Source: Alphaproteobacteria bacterium UBA3768
GTDB lineage: Bacteria > Pseudomonadota > Alphaproteobacteria > CAAHEQ01 > UBA3637
Direction: 5' to 3'
Assembly: GCA_002372315.1 (NCBI GenBank)
Contig: DFFU01000029.1
Coordinates: 1-61,387 of the forward strand
Length of the DNA stretch: 61,387 nucleotides
Part shown: piece after piece, positions 35,968-44,765 of the stretch
Numbering within the stretch: the stretch's first letter is position 1
Layout of the letters: every line of letters starts with the position of its first letter
The notes under the pieces: model-generated
The model's input: only the letters and a program-made list of their open reading frames with translations
What the model was told of the DNA's origin: nothing
Database searches by the model: none
Program-made: the position numbers and the translations under genes

Positions 35968-37457
35968 TCTTTCTCTTTCGGATAAAATTCAAATTCATCA
36001 TTTCGATAATTATATAGATCACCTCCACGATACACAATGGCTGAAAACAAAAGTTTTTGCGTATCAAAATCATACCTTTCCAATTTGCCATAAGAATGTC
36101 CTTTTTGATTTGGATCTGAAATGGAAGATGAATAAACAACAACTTCTTTTTCTGCTGGATAATATAGAACGGATGATCCTGCATTAGAATAAACATCTAG
36201 AGCCTTTCGCCACAGTTGTTGAATGGTCTTATTTGTTTCATCAATTTTATATATGGATGCATTGGAATAATTCGTTGTATAAACATCTTTATCATAAATT
36301 TCACCCGAATTATCATAAAGGGTTATAATGTGATTTGGGTAAAGCTTGACATTGTGATTTTTCGTAGGCCATTTAAAAGAGGTATTTGATTTTTTTCCCT
36401 GTTGAATTTGAGCATTAAAAGGAATATTTTTTTCATCTACAGCGGTCAAAACCTTATGACTGATATCAGGTCCACTTGCCATGCGTCCAGACACATTAAA
36501 GCCTTTGTTTGGGGTGATGATCCACACCAATTCTTTTGTTTTTTCATTGACCTTAATAACACCAGAATGACGACAAGAAACAATAACACTAGAATCACTT
36601 GAATCATAATCTACCCCATTGATATGACACCAATCATTTAAACCATAATCAATATGGTTTGGTGGTACAATAACAGCTCTATGCGGATTCATAATTTCTG
36701 CCAAATCTATTTTATTAACCATTTGACCTGTTTTATAATCAAGTTCTATAACAAAATCACGATGGGTCGGTACATTTTCTCCATTAATTGAAATGGTTGT
36801 GTTTTCAAAACTACCTATCACCAAAAAATTACCATTGGGTTTTTGACCAATTCCGTGAGTAAAAGAAGTAAATCCATGTGGGTAGGAATATTTTTGTTTT
36901 TCTTCCCCGATCAATGAGTATCTAATCAATCCCGCAACACGGTTTTCTAAGATAATTTCACCATTTAAAGAATAAATAATATTTCCTCGAGCATCAAAAG
37001 CAAATCGCAAATAGCCATTTTCATCAAACACTAGACCATCAGATAAAAAATAATATCGTGTTTTTCGATCGTTTTTTTGTAAAATCGCAAAAGAAGTGTC
37101 TTGAGAAATTTTTCCAATGGAAATAGATAATTCTCGTATATTTTCTTTTTTGTTTTCATAAATTACCTTTAAAACAACTTTATTAGAATATTCAGAATAC
37201 AACCCCAAAACGGGAATCTTATGATCCTTTTCATATTTAGGGAAAACATGTTGAATATCTTTTGCACCATCCCTACCTTTAACAATCAATTGAATTTGTG
37301 CTGGTTGATGCGTTGAAAAAGTAATAAGTGCCGAAAGAGGATTTTTTTGAAAAGGATCTACTTTTATGTCTAAAGTACTAGAAAACTTCTCCGTTGTGTT
37401 CAAAGAGAACCAAAGGATTCCTAAAATTACACAAATAGCAAAAAATAATTTTTTCAT
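35964..37457 (-). CDS. Periplasmic arylsulfotransferase (ASST family)
   Basis: 497 residues with an N-terminal membrane anchor or signal (4-20). The beta-propeller body has the ASST signature LNDWCHINGVDYDSSDSSVI followed by SCRHSGVIKVN, carrying the conserved His and Arg residues, and later WPTKNHNVKLYPNHIITLYD. ASST enzymes transfer sulfuryl groups from one aryl sulfate to a phenolic acceptor through a sulfo-histidine and do not use PAPS. It is shorter than E. coli AssT (about 600). Start at 37457 with AAAGGAT; overlaps neighbours by ATGA on both sides. The natural donor and acceptor are unknown. Confidence 0.88.
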   Translation of the reverse strand: MKKLFFAICVILGILWFSLNTTEKFSSTLDIKVDPFQKNPLSALITFSTHQPAQIQLIVKGRDGAKDIQHVFPKYEKDHKIPVLGLYSEYSNKVVLKVIYENKKENIRELSISIGKISQDTSFAILQKNDRKTRYYFLSDGLVFDENGYLRFAFDARGNIIYSLNGEIILENRVAGLIRYSLIGEEKQKYSYPHGFTSFTHGIGQKPNGNFLVIGSFENTTISINGENVPTHRDFVIELDYKTGQMVNKIDLAEIMNPHRAVIVPPNHIDYGLNDWCHINGVDYDSSDSSVIVSCRHSGVIKVNEKTKELVWIITPNKGFNVSGRMASGPDISHKVLTAVDEKNIPFNAQIQQGKKSNTSFKWPTKNHNVKLYPNHIITLYDNSGEIYDKDVYTTNYSNASIYKIDETNKTIQQLWRKALDVYSNAGSSVLYYPAEKEVVVYSSSISDPNQKGHSYGKLERYDFDTQKLLFSAIVYRGGDLYNYRNDEFEFYPKEKE

Positions 37458-38068
37458 TTTTTATCCTTTATACAAAGAACCTGATTAGACTTAATGTTAT
37501 CCTGTGCCACACTATATACAACTCCATCATTCAAATCTGCATAATATGCCTCATTTGTCCCAACCTTTGCATCCAACCAGAAAAATCCCCTCATACCAAA
37601 TATGCCCTGCATTGCCAAGATTAATTCTTTATCCAAACAGGAAGCCCCTTGTGAGGCACAATGAAAATCTTTACGAGCTATTGGACGAAAATTACTCCCT
37701 AAGGAAGAACAAAAAGCCCCTGCATTTTGATAAGAAATCAACCCATCTGATAGAGCATATATAGCTTCTGGTAAATCTAAAATGTTCCGAACTTGATTTT
37801 TTAAACATCTTCCTTTTTCTTGATACCAAACACAAAAAGATTTTTGAGGACAATCAAGGTTTGATTGACACTCATTAAGTAAAGGATCAGAGCAATACTT
37901 GCCCCCCCATTGATTTGGAATATCACATACACAAGAACCAGCCCAACGGCTAGCATAACCATTTTTACATAAAGTTGGATTAAACCCATGATCAATGCTG
38001 AATTCCGCCCAAACATTTATTGAACAAATCAACGTATAAATATAAAAAAGAATCATAGAAATTTTCAT
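37454..38068 (-). CDS. Secreted cysteine-rich protein with EGF-like and lectin-like parts
   Basis: 204 residues. Signal peptide 1-20 (MISMILFYIYTLI-like, ending INVWAEF). Residues 28-60 hold an EGF-like unit (CKNGYASRWAGSCVC..GGKYC), then CQSNLDCPQKSFCVW, another disulphide-rich segment. The C-terminal 100 residues (AFCSSLGSNFRP, CASQGASCL, FFWLDAKVGTNEAYY, VLCIKDKK) have the cysteine and FW/AYY spacing of lectin-like surface domains. The ATG at 38068 overlaps the upstream permease stop as ATGA; an earlier in-frame ATG lies inside that permease. It may be the acceptor or a binding partner for the sulfotransferase encoded next; this is inference from position. Confidence 0.65.
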   Translation of the reverse strand: MKISMILFYIYTLICSINVWAEFSIDHGFNPTLCKNGYASRWAGSCVCDIPNQWGGKYCSDPLLNECQSNLDCPQKSFCVWYQEKGRCLKNQVRNILDLPEAIYALSDGLISYQNAGAFCSSLGSNFRPIARKDFHCASQGASCLDKELILAMQGIFGMRGFFWLDAKVGTNEAYYADLNDGVVYSVAQDNIKSNQVLCIKDKK

Positions 38069-38616
38069 AAATAACTCATCCCCCAACCAATACAAGCAGA
38101 TAAAAATAACAAAATTGTGAAAGGGAATTTTTTTGCCATACAAATTGTCATAATTACAATACCAATTTCAAAAGGATATATTTTTAGTTTTTCTATCCCT
38201 TTTGAAATGTCAATAATAGAAACTTTAGCAAATAGAATAATAGCAGACAAAATCATCATAAATGCAGCCCATTTTATTCCTTTAAAGAATCCAATTACCC
38301 ATGACTTATTTTTATAAAAATTCAAAAAAGAAAGAACTGTACTGCACAAAATAAATGTAGGCATGCACAAACCAATAGTGGCAGCAACAGCGCCCCAAAA
38401 ACCATCTTGCATAAAACCAACATAAGTGGCCGTATTCACGCTGACTGCACCTGGCGTCAATTGTGAAACCGCCAACAAATTACCATAACCTTCTGATGTA
38501 AAAAGAGAAGCATTTTCAACTAAGTCTGTATAAAGAAGTGGGATAATCATGTATCCCCCACCAAAACACAACAAACCATATTTCATAAACTGCAAAAATA
38601 AAGTCAAAATGAGCAT
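38065..38616 (-). CDS. CHR-family transporter half, C-terminal partner
   Basis: 183 residues, five or six membrane helices. CHR-domain motifs are FGGGYMIIPLLYTDL near the start and QLTPGAVSVNTATYVG. Half-size CHR proteins work as pairs of opposite topology. ChrA relatives move chromate or sulfate. The real start is ATG 38616, 13 nt inside the end of the preceding half gene, with AAGGGGG as ribosome site. A longer open frame upstream overlaps that gene and is not needed. Confidence 0.85.
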   Translation of the reverse strand: MLILTLFLQFMKYGLLCFGGGYMIIPLLYTDLVENASLFTSEGYGNLLAVSQLTPGAVSVNTATYVGFMQDGFWGAVAATIGLCMPTFILCSTVLSFLNFYKNKSWVIGFFKGIKWAAFMMILSAIILFAKVSIIDISKGIEKLKIYPFEIGIVIMTICMAKKFPFTILLFLSACIGWGMSYL

Positions 38617-39161
38617 TTTTTTGCCCCCTGACGACCAAAAGTTTCGTAAAGTCCACCTAAAACACAAGCTAACAAAATAATCACAACCACATTTGATACG
38701 CAAAATAAACAGCACAATAAAACCATTAAAAGCGGAATATCTCTGATAGATTTTATTAAATTTTTTCCAACCCGATAAGCCAGTAATAAAAACATTCCTA
38801 AAACGCAAGCACGCACACATTGAAAGGCTTCTAGTAAATGAAAATTAGATAAGTTTTCCAATGGGAAAAGAGCCGCAATAATCATAATAATCAGCATAGA
38901 GGGTAATATAACACCAATTGTGGCAATAAAACTTCCCTTCCATCCAGCCAACTTATGCCCTACGTAAACGGCAGAATTTATGGCAATCAAGCCTGGCACA
39001 AACTGAGTAATTCCAATCATATACGTAATATCTGATTCCTTCAATAACTTATGTTTTGTAACAAAAGTATTTTCAATAACTGGAATCATCGCTAAGCCTC
39101 CACCAATGGTAAACAAAGCAATTTTAAAAAATTCCATAAATAATAACCATAAAATTCGCAT
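38604..39161 (-). CDS. CHR-family transporter half, N-terminal partner
   Basis: 185 residues, membrane protein with FTIGGGLAMIPVIENTF and QFVPGLIAINSAVYVGHKLAG, the paired CHR motifs. It is the first gene of the eight-gene sulfur operon. With its neighbour it forms a short-chain CHR pair. In the setting of cysDN, sulfate import is a better guess than chromate efflux. No ribosome site precedes ATG 39161; the -10 box ends 6 nt before it, so translation is predicted to be leaderless. Confidence 0.85.
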   Translation of the reverse strand: MRILWLLFMEFFKIALFTIGGGLAMIPVIENTFVTKHKLLKESDITYMIGITQFVPGLIAINSAVYVGHKLAGWKGSFIATIGVILPSMLIIMIIAALFPLENLSNFHLLEAFQCVRACVLGMFLLLAYRVGKNLIKSIRDIPLLMVLLCCLFCVSNVVVIILLACVLGGLYETFGRQGAKKCSF

Positions 39162-39167
39162 ACTTTA

Positions 39168-39196
39168 TTTATATACCAATATATTTTTATTCTCAA
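39168..39196 (-). promoter_or_regulatory. Sulfur operon promoter, leaderless
   Basis: TTGAGA, a 17-nt spacer and TATAAA on the minus strand, then TAAAGT and the ATG. The same TAAAG(T/C)ATG context follows the mlaE promoter. Confidence 0.6.
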
Positions 39197-39366
39197 CAAA
39201 AAAATTATGTTTTTCTGAAAAGATTGGACTCTATAAAAATTTGTGAATAAGCTAATTTGTTTTATTACACAAGTAGCCTATATAAAATCTTACAAAAAAA
39301 TATCCTTGACTTTTTTATTGTTCTATGTTTTTCTCATAAAAAGGTTATTTAAAATTAGGAGGTTGA

Positions 39367-40497
39367 TTGTTTGAAGCATTTAAAAAACCCTTTAAGAGAT
39401 TAAAATGGTATCTAAAAAAACGCAAAGAGCCCAGCCTTTTTGATTTAAATTATTCGTCAAACGAGGATCCTTTGGGCAGACCTTTCGCAACACCGAAAAG
39501 AATTTTAGAATACATTAATTTGGGCGCTAAACTTAATGAAACGCGTCCAATGAACAAAGCGGGTGTTGATGAAACACCTATTCTTCTTGCAAATTCAAGC
39601 AAAAACTATGAAGCCATGAAGGTTCTTTTAAAAATTAAGTGGCCCGATATTGTCAGGCTGGAGGACTTAGAAACCTTATCGAAAAATTGTTCAAATAAGG
39701 AGGTTCATCAAGAGATTCAAAAACAGCTTTTGCGTGGAAAAAAGATAATCTCAGATACAGAAGAAAGAAGTAAAAGACTAACTGAGGAGCAAAAAAAACA
39801 AGAAATGAGAGTTGCATTGTTAAAATTGAATTACTCTACTGCAACAAAAGAGGATATAGATCAACTGATTAAAGCAGGAGCCGATGTAAACGCAAACATT
39901 GAAGGCACAAAAAATAAAAAAGGGAAAACAACACCATTGTGTTTGGCAATCCAATCAGGTAATTATGATGCTTTTTATCAGTTGCTTTTGAGGGGAGCTA
40001 ATTTGACAGCAGAAGGACAAATAGAACTTTCTATGCCTTCTGGGCAAAAGGTTTATACAACCATGTATCCAAGAGCAATTGCTGAGTATTATTTCAATCT
40101 TAACAAATCAAAACATGAAAAAACAAATCATGATAGGATATATAAATGGTTTCATGATCATGCAAATTTTGTTCGTGATATCGAATGGGAAAAAGGTTCT
40201 CTTGTTTGGAAAGAAACAAATCATGACTTTATTTTAGATGTAGGGAACGACGAAGATAATCCGATTCCGATAAAACAAAATAGTTCTCCCTTAAAAAACA
40301 AAACGTTAACAGACAGTCAAAATTATGTTGGTAAGTTTAGAACCTATCATTTTGGCGATTACTATAAACAGGAAAAACAACAATCAAATCTTGTTTCTTT
40401 ATTAGGGGATTTGACTGAAAAATCATCAAAAAAAGAAGGGGGTACAGATAAAAAGAAAGGACGATTCATCCCTAAAGGAAATGGAATTGACAGATAA
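39367..40497 (+). CDS. Ankyrin-repeat protein with TTG start
   Basis: 376 residues, no signal peptide. Ankyrin-type helices occur around 30-110 (ILEYINLGAKLNETR, ETPILLANSSKNYEAMKVLL) and 150-220 (DIDQLIKAGADVNANI, TTPLCLAIQSGNYDAFYQLL). The C-terminal 130 residues are charged and unassigned. There is no ATG near the beginning; TTG 39367 follows TTAGGAGG by 4 nt and is the likely start. The role is probably protein-protein interaction, and such proteins are frequent in host-associated alphaproteobacteria. The OmpA-type gene follows after 40 nt. Confidence 0.72.
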   Translation: MFEAFKKPFKRLKWYLKKRKEPSLFDLNYSSNEDPLGRPFATPKRILEYINLGAKLNETRPMNKAGVDETPILLANSSKNYEAMKVLLKIKWPDIVRLEDLETLSKNCSNKEVHQEIQKQLLRGKKIISDTEERSKRLTEEQKKQEMRVALLKLNYSTATKEDIDQLIKAGADVNANIEGTKNKKGKTTPLCLAIQSGNYDAFYQLLLRGANLTAEGQIELSMPSGQKVYTTMYPRAIAEYYFNLNKSKHEKTNHDRIYKWFHDHANFVRDIEWEKGSLVWKETNHDFILDVGNDEDNPIPIKQNSSPLKNKTLTDSQNYVGKFRTYHFGDYYKQEKQQSNLVSLLGDLTEKSSKKEGGTDKKKGRFIPKGNGIDR

Positions 40498-40537
40498 AGT
40501 TCTAAATGATTTTTAGGTACAATAAAAAGGAGGAAAA

Positions 40538-41176
40538 GTGAAAAAACAATTTTTGACATTAACTATCGGAGCTTTATTAACAGCTTGCACAACAAACCCT
40601 TACACAGGTGAATCCCAAGTTGCAAAAACTGTATGGACAACAGGAATTGGTACCGCTGTTGGGGCTGGAGCGGGCGCTTTAATTGGTGGTAAAAAAGGGG
40701 CCTTGATTGGTGCTGGAGCGGGTGCCGCTGTTGGGGCTGGTACTGGGGCTTATATGGACATTCAAGCTGCCAAATTGCGTGAAGAATTAGTATCCACAGG
40801 TGTTCAAGTGCAGCAAATAGATAATAAAATTATACTGATTATGCCAGGAAATGTTACGTTTGGTACAAATCAGGCAACTATTGAAAAACAGTTTGAACCG
40901 GTATTGGCTTCTGTAGCAAAAGTCATTAAAGAATATGATAAAACAAAAGTACAAATCATTGGTTATACAGACAACACTGGCTCAGTGGCAACAAATAACA
41001 CTTTATCCTTGCGTCGTGCGAATGCTGTATCTAATTTCTTGCGTTTAAGGGGCGTGGATATCAACCGTATTATTGTTGATGGACTGGGGCCACAAAACCC
41101 AATTGCATCCAATAAAACAGCACAAGGTCGACAACAAAATCGCCGTGTTGAAATTACTCTGATTAATATGCAGTAA
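40538..41176 (+). CDS. OmpA-family lipoprotein with glycine zipper
   Basis: 212 residues starting at GTG after AAGGAGG. The signal MKKQFLTLTIGALLTAC gives lipidated Cys17. Residues 34-75 are a glycine-zipper region (GAGAGALIGG, GAGAGAAVGAGTGA). The C-terminal OmpA domain has IIGYTDNTGS, LSLRRANAVSNFL and GRQQNRRVEI, which bind the diaminopimelate of peptidoglycan. The arrangement is that of YiaD-like outer-membrane tethers. A terminator follows. Confidence 0.92.
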   Translation: MKKQFLTLTIGALLTACTTNPYTGESQVAKTVWTTGIGTAVGAGAGALIGGKKGALIGAGAGAAVGAGTGAYMDIQAAKLREELVSTGVQVQQIDNKIILIMPGNVTFGTNQATIEKQFEPVLASVAKVIKEYDKTKVQIIGYTDNTGSVATNNTLSLRRANAVSNFLRLRGVDINRIIVDGLGPQNPIASNKTAQGRQQNRRVEITLINMQ

Positions 41177-41187
41177 CAGTAAAAAAG

Positions 41188-41224
41188 GAAAAACACCTTT
41201 TGAGAAATCAAGGGGTGTTTTTTA
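41188..41224 (+). terminator. Terminator after the OmpA-family gene
   Basis: AAACACC pairs with GGTGTTT around a 16-nt loop, followed by a T run. Confidence 0.7.
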
Positions 41225-41227
41225 AAT

Positions 41228-41345
41228 TTTGAGTTCGAACTTGCATAAGCGCTTGATTTTAAAAGAAAAAAGAGCCTTTTTAGGCTCTTTGTACTCTATG
41301 GCAGGCAATTCTGTGCAGAGCGAGAAACAAAATATTGACAAAAGA
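41228..41345. repeat. Island repeat R1 (subfamily A, degenerate)
   Basis: Left-most copy of the island repeat. It has GAGTTCGAAC at 41231, the arm GCGCTTGATTTTAAAAG, the minus-strand terminator AAGAGCC/GGCTCTT (41270-41289) and ATGGCAGGCAATTCTGTGCA, a decayed tRNA 3' end. It shares this last variant with R6 only. It marks the left limit of the island. The remaining bases of 41177-41395 hold the OmpA-gene terminator and the next promoter. Confidence 0.7.
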
Positions 41346-41363
41346 CTTTTTTCCTGATACACT
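41335..41363 (+). promoter_or_regulatory. Promoter of the gene at 41396
   Basis: TTGACA, a 17-nt spacer and TACACT, inside or just after repeat R1. Confidence 0.7.
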
Positions 41364-41395
41364 CTTAACTATCAATAGCGTAATGGAGGCGTAAG

Positions 41396-42328
41396 ATGCA
41401 AAAAGAACAAACACCGGCCCAAAAAGCATTAAAAGAAATTCAAGATACACAGGATAAATTAAAGTCCTTGGAACCAAAAATCCGGTGGATTGAAACGATT
41501 AAAAAAGATCCCTTAAAATCGGCCAATTTATATTTTGATCTTTTTGATCATTTGGTTGAATTTCCTGGCGGGAATAATCAAGATTGGGAACGAATTTCTC
41601 TTTTGGTACATTTTGGAATTTTTCCTTTTTCGGTCAAAAATGAAGAGGGGCTTACTCCTTTTGAATCTTTTTATAAAAAAAATCGTGAAAAGCGTCTTTC
41701 TTTACACAACCTTTCTAAAGCATATAACTTTGCACAGCACCAAAACGAAAGGAGCTTGATTTATGTAGCGAACAATTTATACAACACCTTTAGGGAACAC
41801 GCTACTGATGAACAACAATTGTCCCCCCTTTTGAAATCCCGCGAGCTATGGTATAGTTATGAGCGACTGATGTACAAACAGAGCAATACTCGTCGTGTTG
41901 CTTTTGCCCGCCTGTTAAAAACGATTGTAGCCCATCCAGAAGACGCAGTCAGTGCGGATGAATTCAAGCGGCAGGTCAATATCCGATTGAAACAAGAGAG
42001 AAAAGAAGAAAAACAGGCTTGGAAAGAATGGAAAGACTGGGATAAACGGGATTATCGAGCTCAGTTTTCCCGACCAACCATAGGCCATGCTCGGGGCTAC
42101 TCACCGTTTGTCATAAGGGGGTATGGGGAGTTTACAGATGCCTATTTTTTAAATCAGCCCTTACCTGCCTCCGCTCAAAAAGCGCTGGATGATTTTTTAG
42201 TCAGTCTAAAAGACGAAGATGCAGAAAGAACAAAAGACTTAGCACTTGAACGTGTTTTACCTGAAAAGCGAATTCTGGCTTATAAACGCGCCTTGAATCC
42301 CCCAAAATCTTTTAAAAGAACAAGATAA
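41396..42328 (+). CDS. Uncharacterised soluble island protein
   Basis: 310 residues, not recognised. A charged N-terminal helix (1-35) leads to a helical region whose segment LVHFGIFPFSVKNEEGLTPF resembles one ankyrin turn. Residues 190-225 are very basic and Trp-rich (RKEEKQAWKEWKDW). The C-terminus includes YSPFVIRGYGEFTDAYFLN. TGGAGG lies 7 nt before the ATG. It stands alone between repeats R1 and R2, so it looks like the cargo of one small element. Confidence 0.7.
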   Translation: MQKEQTPAQKALKEIQDTQDKLKSLEPKIRWIETIKKDPLKSANLYFDLFDHLVEFPGGNNQDWERISLLVHFGIFPFSVKNEEGLTPFESFYKKNREKRLSLHNLSKAYNFAQHQNERSLIYVANNLYNTFREHATDEQQLSPLLKSRELWYSYERLMYKQSNTRRVAFARLLKTIVAHPEDAVSADEFKRQVNIRLKQERKEEKQAWKEWKDWDKRDYRAQFSRPTIGHARGYSPFVIRGYGEFTDAYFLNQPLPASAQKALDDFLVSLKDEDAERTKDLALERVLPEKRILAYKRALNPPKSFKRTR

Positions 42329-42354
42329 TTGTTTTTTTGATAAAAAAAAGTTTG

Positions 42355-42625
42355 AGTTTCAGACTGTCCTTCCAAATAGCATTAAAAATGTGAAATACAA
42401 TAAAGTCAAGCGCTCATCGCATTACTGATTCGATTGTTGGACAATGTATGTGCTTTTTATTTTAAGTCCAATCGAATCGGCTTAAACCATTAAAAACAAA
42501 GAAAAAAGTCGTCATTTCTGACGACTTGTTCACTTTGGCGGTGTGTATAGTCTATTGCTAGAGCCAATTTTATCAGTTTTCAGCTGAATTTTCGCCCCAT
42601 CCCAACCTAAAGTCATACTTATAGT
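42355..42625. repeat. Island repeat R2 (subfamily B)
   Basis: It aligns over about 200 nt with R7, the region directly beside the tRNA at the right edge: a shared AAAAATGTGAAAT arm, GTGCTTTTT, and the 9-bp terminator stem AAGTCGTCA/TGACGACTT (42506-42527). TGGCGGTGTGTATAG (42536-42550) is a decayed tRNA 3' end. The minus strand beyond it reads as a tail peptide IGSSNRLYTPPK. With R7 it brackets 18.8 kb. Confidence 0.75.
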
Positions 42626-42644
42626 AGACGCTATTCTTAAAAAG

Positions 42645-42892
42645 TTAATTAAAAATTTTATATTCTTTCTTTAAAAAAGGAATAATATGATTTAGTACTT
42701 TTTCCATTTTCTTAAATTCGTAAGAACTAAATTTGTTATAATCACTGAGTCCCCAATCTGTTGCTGTATGTAAATGGACTTTATTTCTTAACTCATTTAA
42801 TTCAGTAATATCTTCTTTTTCAATAATCTTTCCAGTGCGCCACGGATAATCGCAAGCAGGTGAAGGATTACCATTAACTGAAAATTCTTTAG
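42645..42892 (-). pseudogene. Remnant of a HEPN-like gene
   Basis: One frame reads on from a stop upstream and gives about 80 residues without a start codon: FSVNGNPSPACDYPW, then LRNKVHLHTATDWGLSDYNK and YEFKKMEKVLNHIIPFLKK, ending in TAA. LRNKVHLH is typical of HEPN-like or DUF4145-like helical proteins found in conflict systems. The lack of a start and the upstream stop suggest the 3' end of a gene whose 5' part was lost during island rearrangement. Confidence 0.5.
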
Positions 42893-42920
42893 ATTAGCAA
42901 ATGTGGTCACCTGAAGGAAT

Positions 42921-43313
42921 TTAAAACAATATGTTTTGAATATCCATCGAAGAAGGACAGCACAGATGAAACAAGAAGAACACAAAAGAGAAAATTCCCG
43001 CTAAATAAATACTTTTTGGATATTTATTGTAAATCAGGTATCCCATTGCCATAACCAAATTATCACCAATCAACCTGTTTCCCCAATGTTCAATTCCTGC
43101 AAACCAATCTTGGATTTTTGATCCTAATAATCCTTCTTCTAAATAGTGTTCCGAACATTCCCAAAAGCCAGAGATTAACAACAGCAACAAAATTAAATTT
43201 ACTTTTTTATTCGGGAAAGTTTTGTTTAATATAAAAGTTAAAATAATACCGACCATCAGGTGTTCAATGGACCATATATCAAAAAAAGCAACTGTTTTAT
43301 CACCGATTAGCAT
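42921..43313 (-). CDS. Small multi-pass membrane protein, possibly UPF0314-like
   Basis: About 130 residues with four membrane helices. The pattern IEHLMVGIILTFI, SGFWECSEHYLEE, HWGNRLIGDNLVMAMGYLI recalls the alphaproteobacterial UPF0314 (DUF2585) family, which has a helix with W-E-x-x-E and later G-D-S/N..D..M..G. The start is uncertain: ATG 43313 has a weak GGGAA, and two in-frame ATGs lie up to 24 nt upstream. The 5' end overlaps the 3' end of the MdoB-like gene, so the two are cotranscribed. Confidence 0.65.
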   Translation of the reverse strand: MLIGDKTVAFFDIWSIEHLMVGIILTFILNKTFPNKKVNLILLLLLISGFWECSEHYLEEGLLGSKIQDWFAGIEHWGNRLIGDNLVMAMGYLIYNKYPKSIYLAGIFSFVFFLFHLCCPSSMDIQNILF

Positions 43314-44730
43314 TATTTTTCCCATAAAAGAAATCATTAAAGGCTGGCTCTGATTTTTTCAATTCTTCTGAAAACTTTTCTATTGAGCCAAATTTTTCAA
43401 CCATGGTGGGTTCATCGGACCAAAGCGATACCCCTAATCCCAAACGCCGGGGTGATAATTGGAATCCTGCGCTTTCCAGCATTGTTGGTGCCCAATCTAT
43501 TTGAGTAAACGGTTTATGGATAATTTTGGCCTCATTTGTGCTGCCATCCAATACCACATTATAAGTTTCGGCTGGATCATGCGCCTTCACTTTTTTAAAA
43601 TCCAACCATTTCATGTGTTGCAGGGCCAATCGCCAAATAGGGTGATCCCCAATCAGGAAAATAACGGTATCTTTATAAAAAGGTTGCGCTTGTATCCATC
43701 GGACGAATTCCACTACTTTTTGATCCATGCACTTAAAGCAGTCACGGACATCATTATATTTGCGCTCACAATCAGGTTCAATATAGGTAAAACCCGGTCC
43801 ATGCGTATTGGCAGTAACAATGGAAATAAAGAAAGGTTTATCCTCTTTGGACAAACGAGATATTTTTTCTTTCGCATAATCCAAAACGATAGCATCTGGG
43901 GTAATGTCATTACTTTTAGTGATAACTTGTTCTTTGCTGGCATAGCCTTTTGATAAGAATTTTTCACGGCTCATAACAGTTGTAAAAGGATGAGCTTTTG
44001 TGAATAAATCCACACGTTCATCTTGAATATGCCCCCCCATTATAAAAGTGGTATCATAACCTTTCTTTTTTAAGATATCTGTCATACATACGGCAAGAGG
44101 ATAGCTGGCCGCTGTTTGTGGAAATCGGAAGTTAGGTCCAATGACACTGGTATTACGTGGGATGCCACAATCTGTGGATACATAGGATGGAAAGGTGGGA
44201 TCCATTCCAATGGCAAATTGCCATCCCCGAATAACCGTTCCTTCATTTTGTAGTTGCGTTAGTTTTGGAATAACGTTTTCTCCCCCAGTCACATCAGGAT
44301 AGGTCCATAGTTTTTCGGCACTTTCCAAAGAAATCCAAATAATATTTTTGGGATTTTTAGGGGAAATAAGCCGAGGAATAGTATAAAATTGGTGGTAGAG
44401 TGAGCTTTGGTCGTTGGCTTTGTAAAAGTTGATTTCGGGTATAATAAAGTATCCCAACATAATCAATAACAGGGGGATTCCAACCATTTTCCGCTTGTAA
44501 ATGCAGATGGATAGGAAAAATGTAATCATTCCCCCAAAAACAACAGCCCACCAATACGCCCCGAAATCAGCGGTTTTAATCAGTTGGGCATGCTGAAGTA
44601 TCAATGCCAAATCCACATCCCCATAAAAATACCGCACCCCAAAGATGACGGATACAATCCCGACGCCCATCAGAATCAAGGAAAATACTCCTAATTTCAA
44701 AAAATTTTTAAACAACTTCATTAAAATCAT
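43300..44730 (-). CDS. MdoB/OpgB-like phosphoglycerol transferase (sulfatase fold)
   Basis: 476 residues. Three or four membrane helices (10-35, 60-80, 83-100) anchor a periplasmic alkaline-phosphatase-type domain: NIIWISLESAEKLW carries the metal and nucleophile region, YVSTDCGIPRNTS matches the OpgB C-G-I-P motif, FISIVTANTHGPG and FLIGDHPIWR are further metal-site segments. It would transfer phosphoglycerol from phosphatidylglycerol to periplasmic glucans or surface glycans. ATG 44730 or ATG 44721 could be the start; neither has a clear ribosome site. It follows the EGF-repeat gene across a G/C-rich hairpin. Confidence 0.8.
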   Translation of the reverse strand: MILMKLFKNFLKLGVFSLILMGVGIVSVIFGVRYFYGDVDLALILQHAQLIKTADFGAYWWAVVFGGMITFFLSICIYKRKMVGIPLLLIMLGYFIIPEINFYKANDQSSLYHQFYTIPRLISPKNPKNIIWISLESAEKLWTYPDVTGGENVIPKLTQLQNEGTVIRGWQFAIGMDPTFPSYVSTDCGIPRNTSVIGPNFRFPQTAASYPLAVCMTDILKKKGYDTTFIMGGHIQDERVDLFTKAHPFTTVMSREKFLSKGYASKEQVITKSNDITPDAIVLDYAKEKISRLSKEDKPFFISIVTANTHGPGFTYIEPDCERKYNDVRDCFKCMDQKVVEFVRWIQAQPFYKDTVIFLIGDHPIWRLALQHMKWLDFKKVKAHDPAETYNVVLDGSTNEAKIIHKPFTQIDWAPTMLESAGFQLSPRRLGLGVSLWSDEPTMVEKFGSIEKFSEELKKSEPAFNDFFYGKNNANR

Positions 44731-44734
44731 TCAA

Positions 44735-44762
44735 AGGGGGGGTGCGAACGCCCCCCTCTGCC
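44735..44762 (-). terminator. GC-rich hairpin between the EGF-repeat gene and the MdoB-like gene
   Basis: GGGGGG and CCCCCC pair around CGTTCGCA on the minus strand, followed by the modest TTTGAATGATTTT. It is probably a partial terminator that lets some transcripts continue. Confidence 0.5.
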
Positions 44763-44765
44763 TCC

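Noticed and set aside
38617..38820. N-terminal extension of the second CHR half gene
   Set aside because: The extension lies wholly inside the first CHR gene in another frame and lacks CHR-like sequence. ATG 38616 has a strong ribosome site.
39297..39366. Promoter for the ankyrin gene starting from TTGACT near 39304
   Set aside because: No -10 box lies at a 16-18-nt distance; the nearest TATGTT is only 12 nt away, so I do not list it as a promoter.
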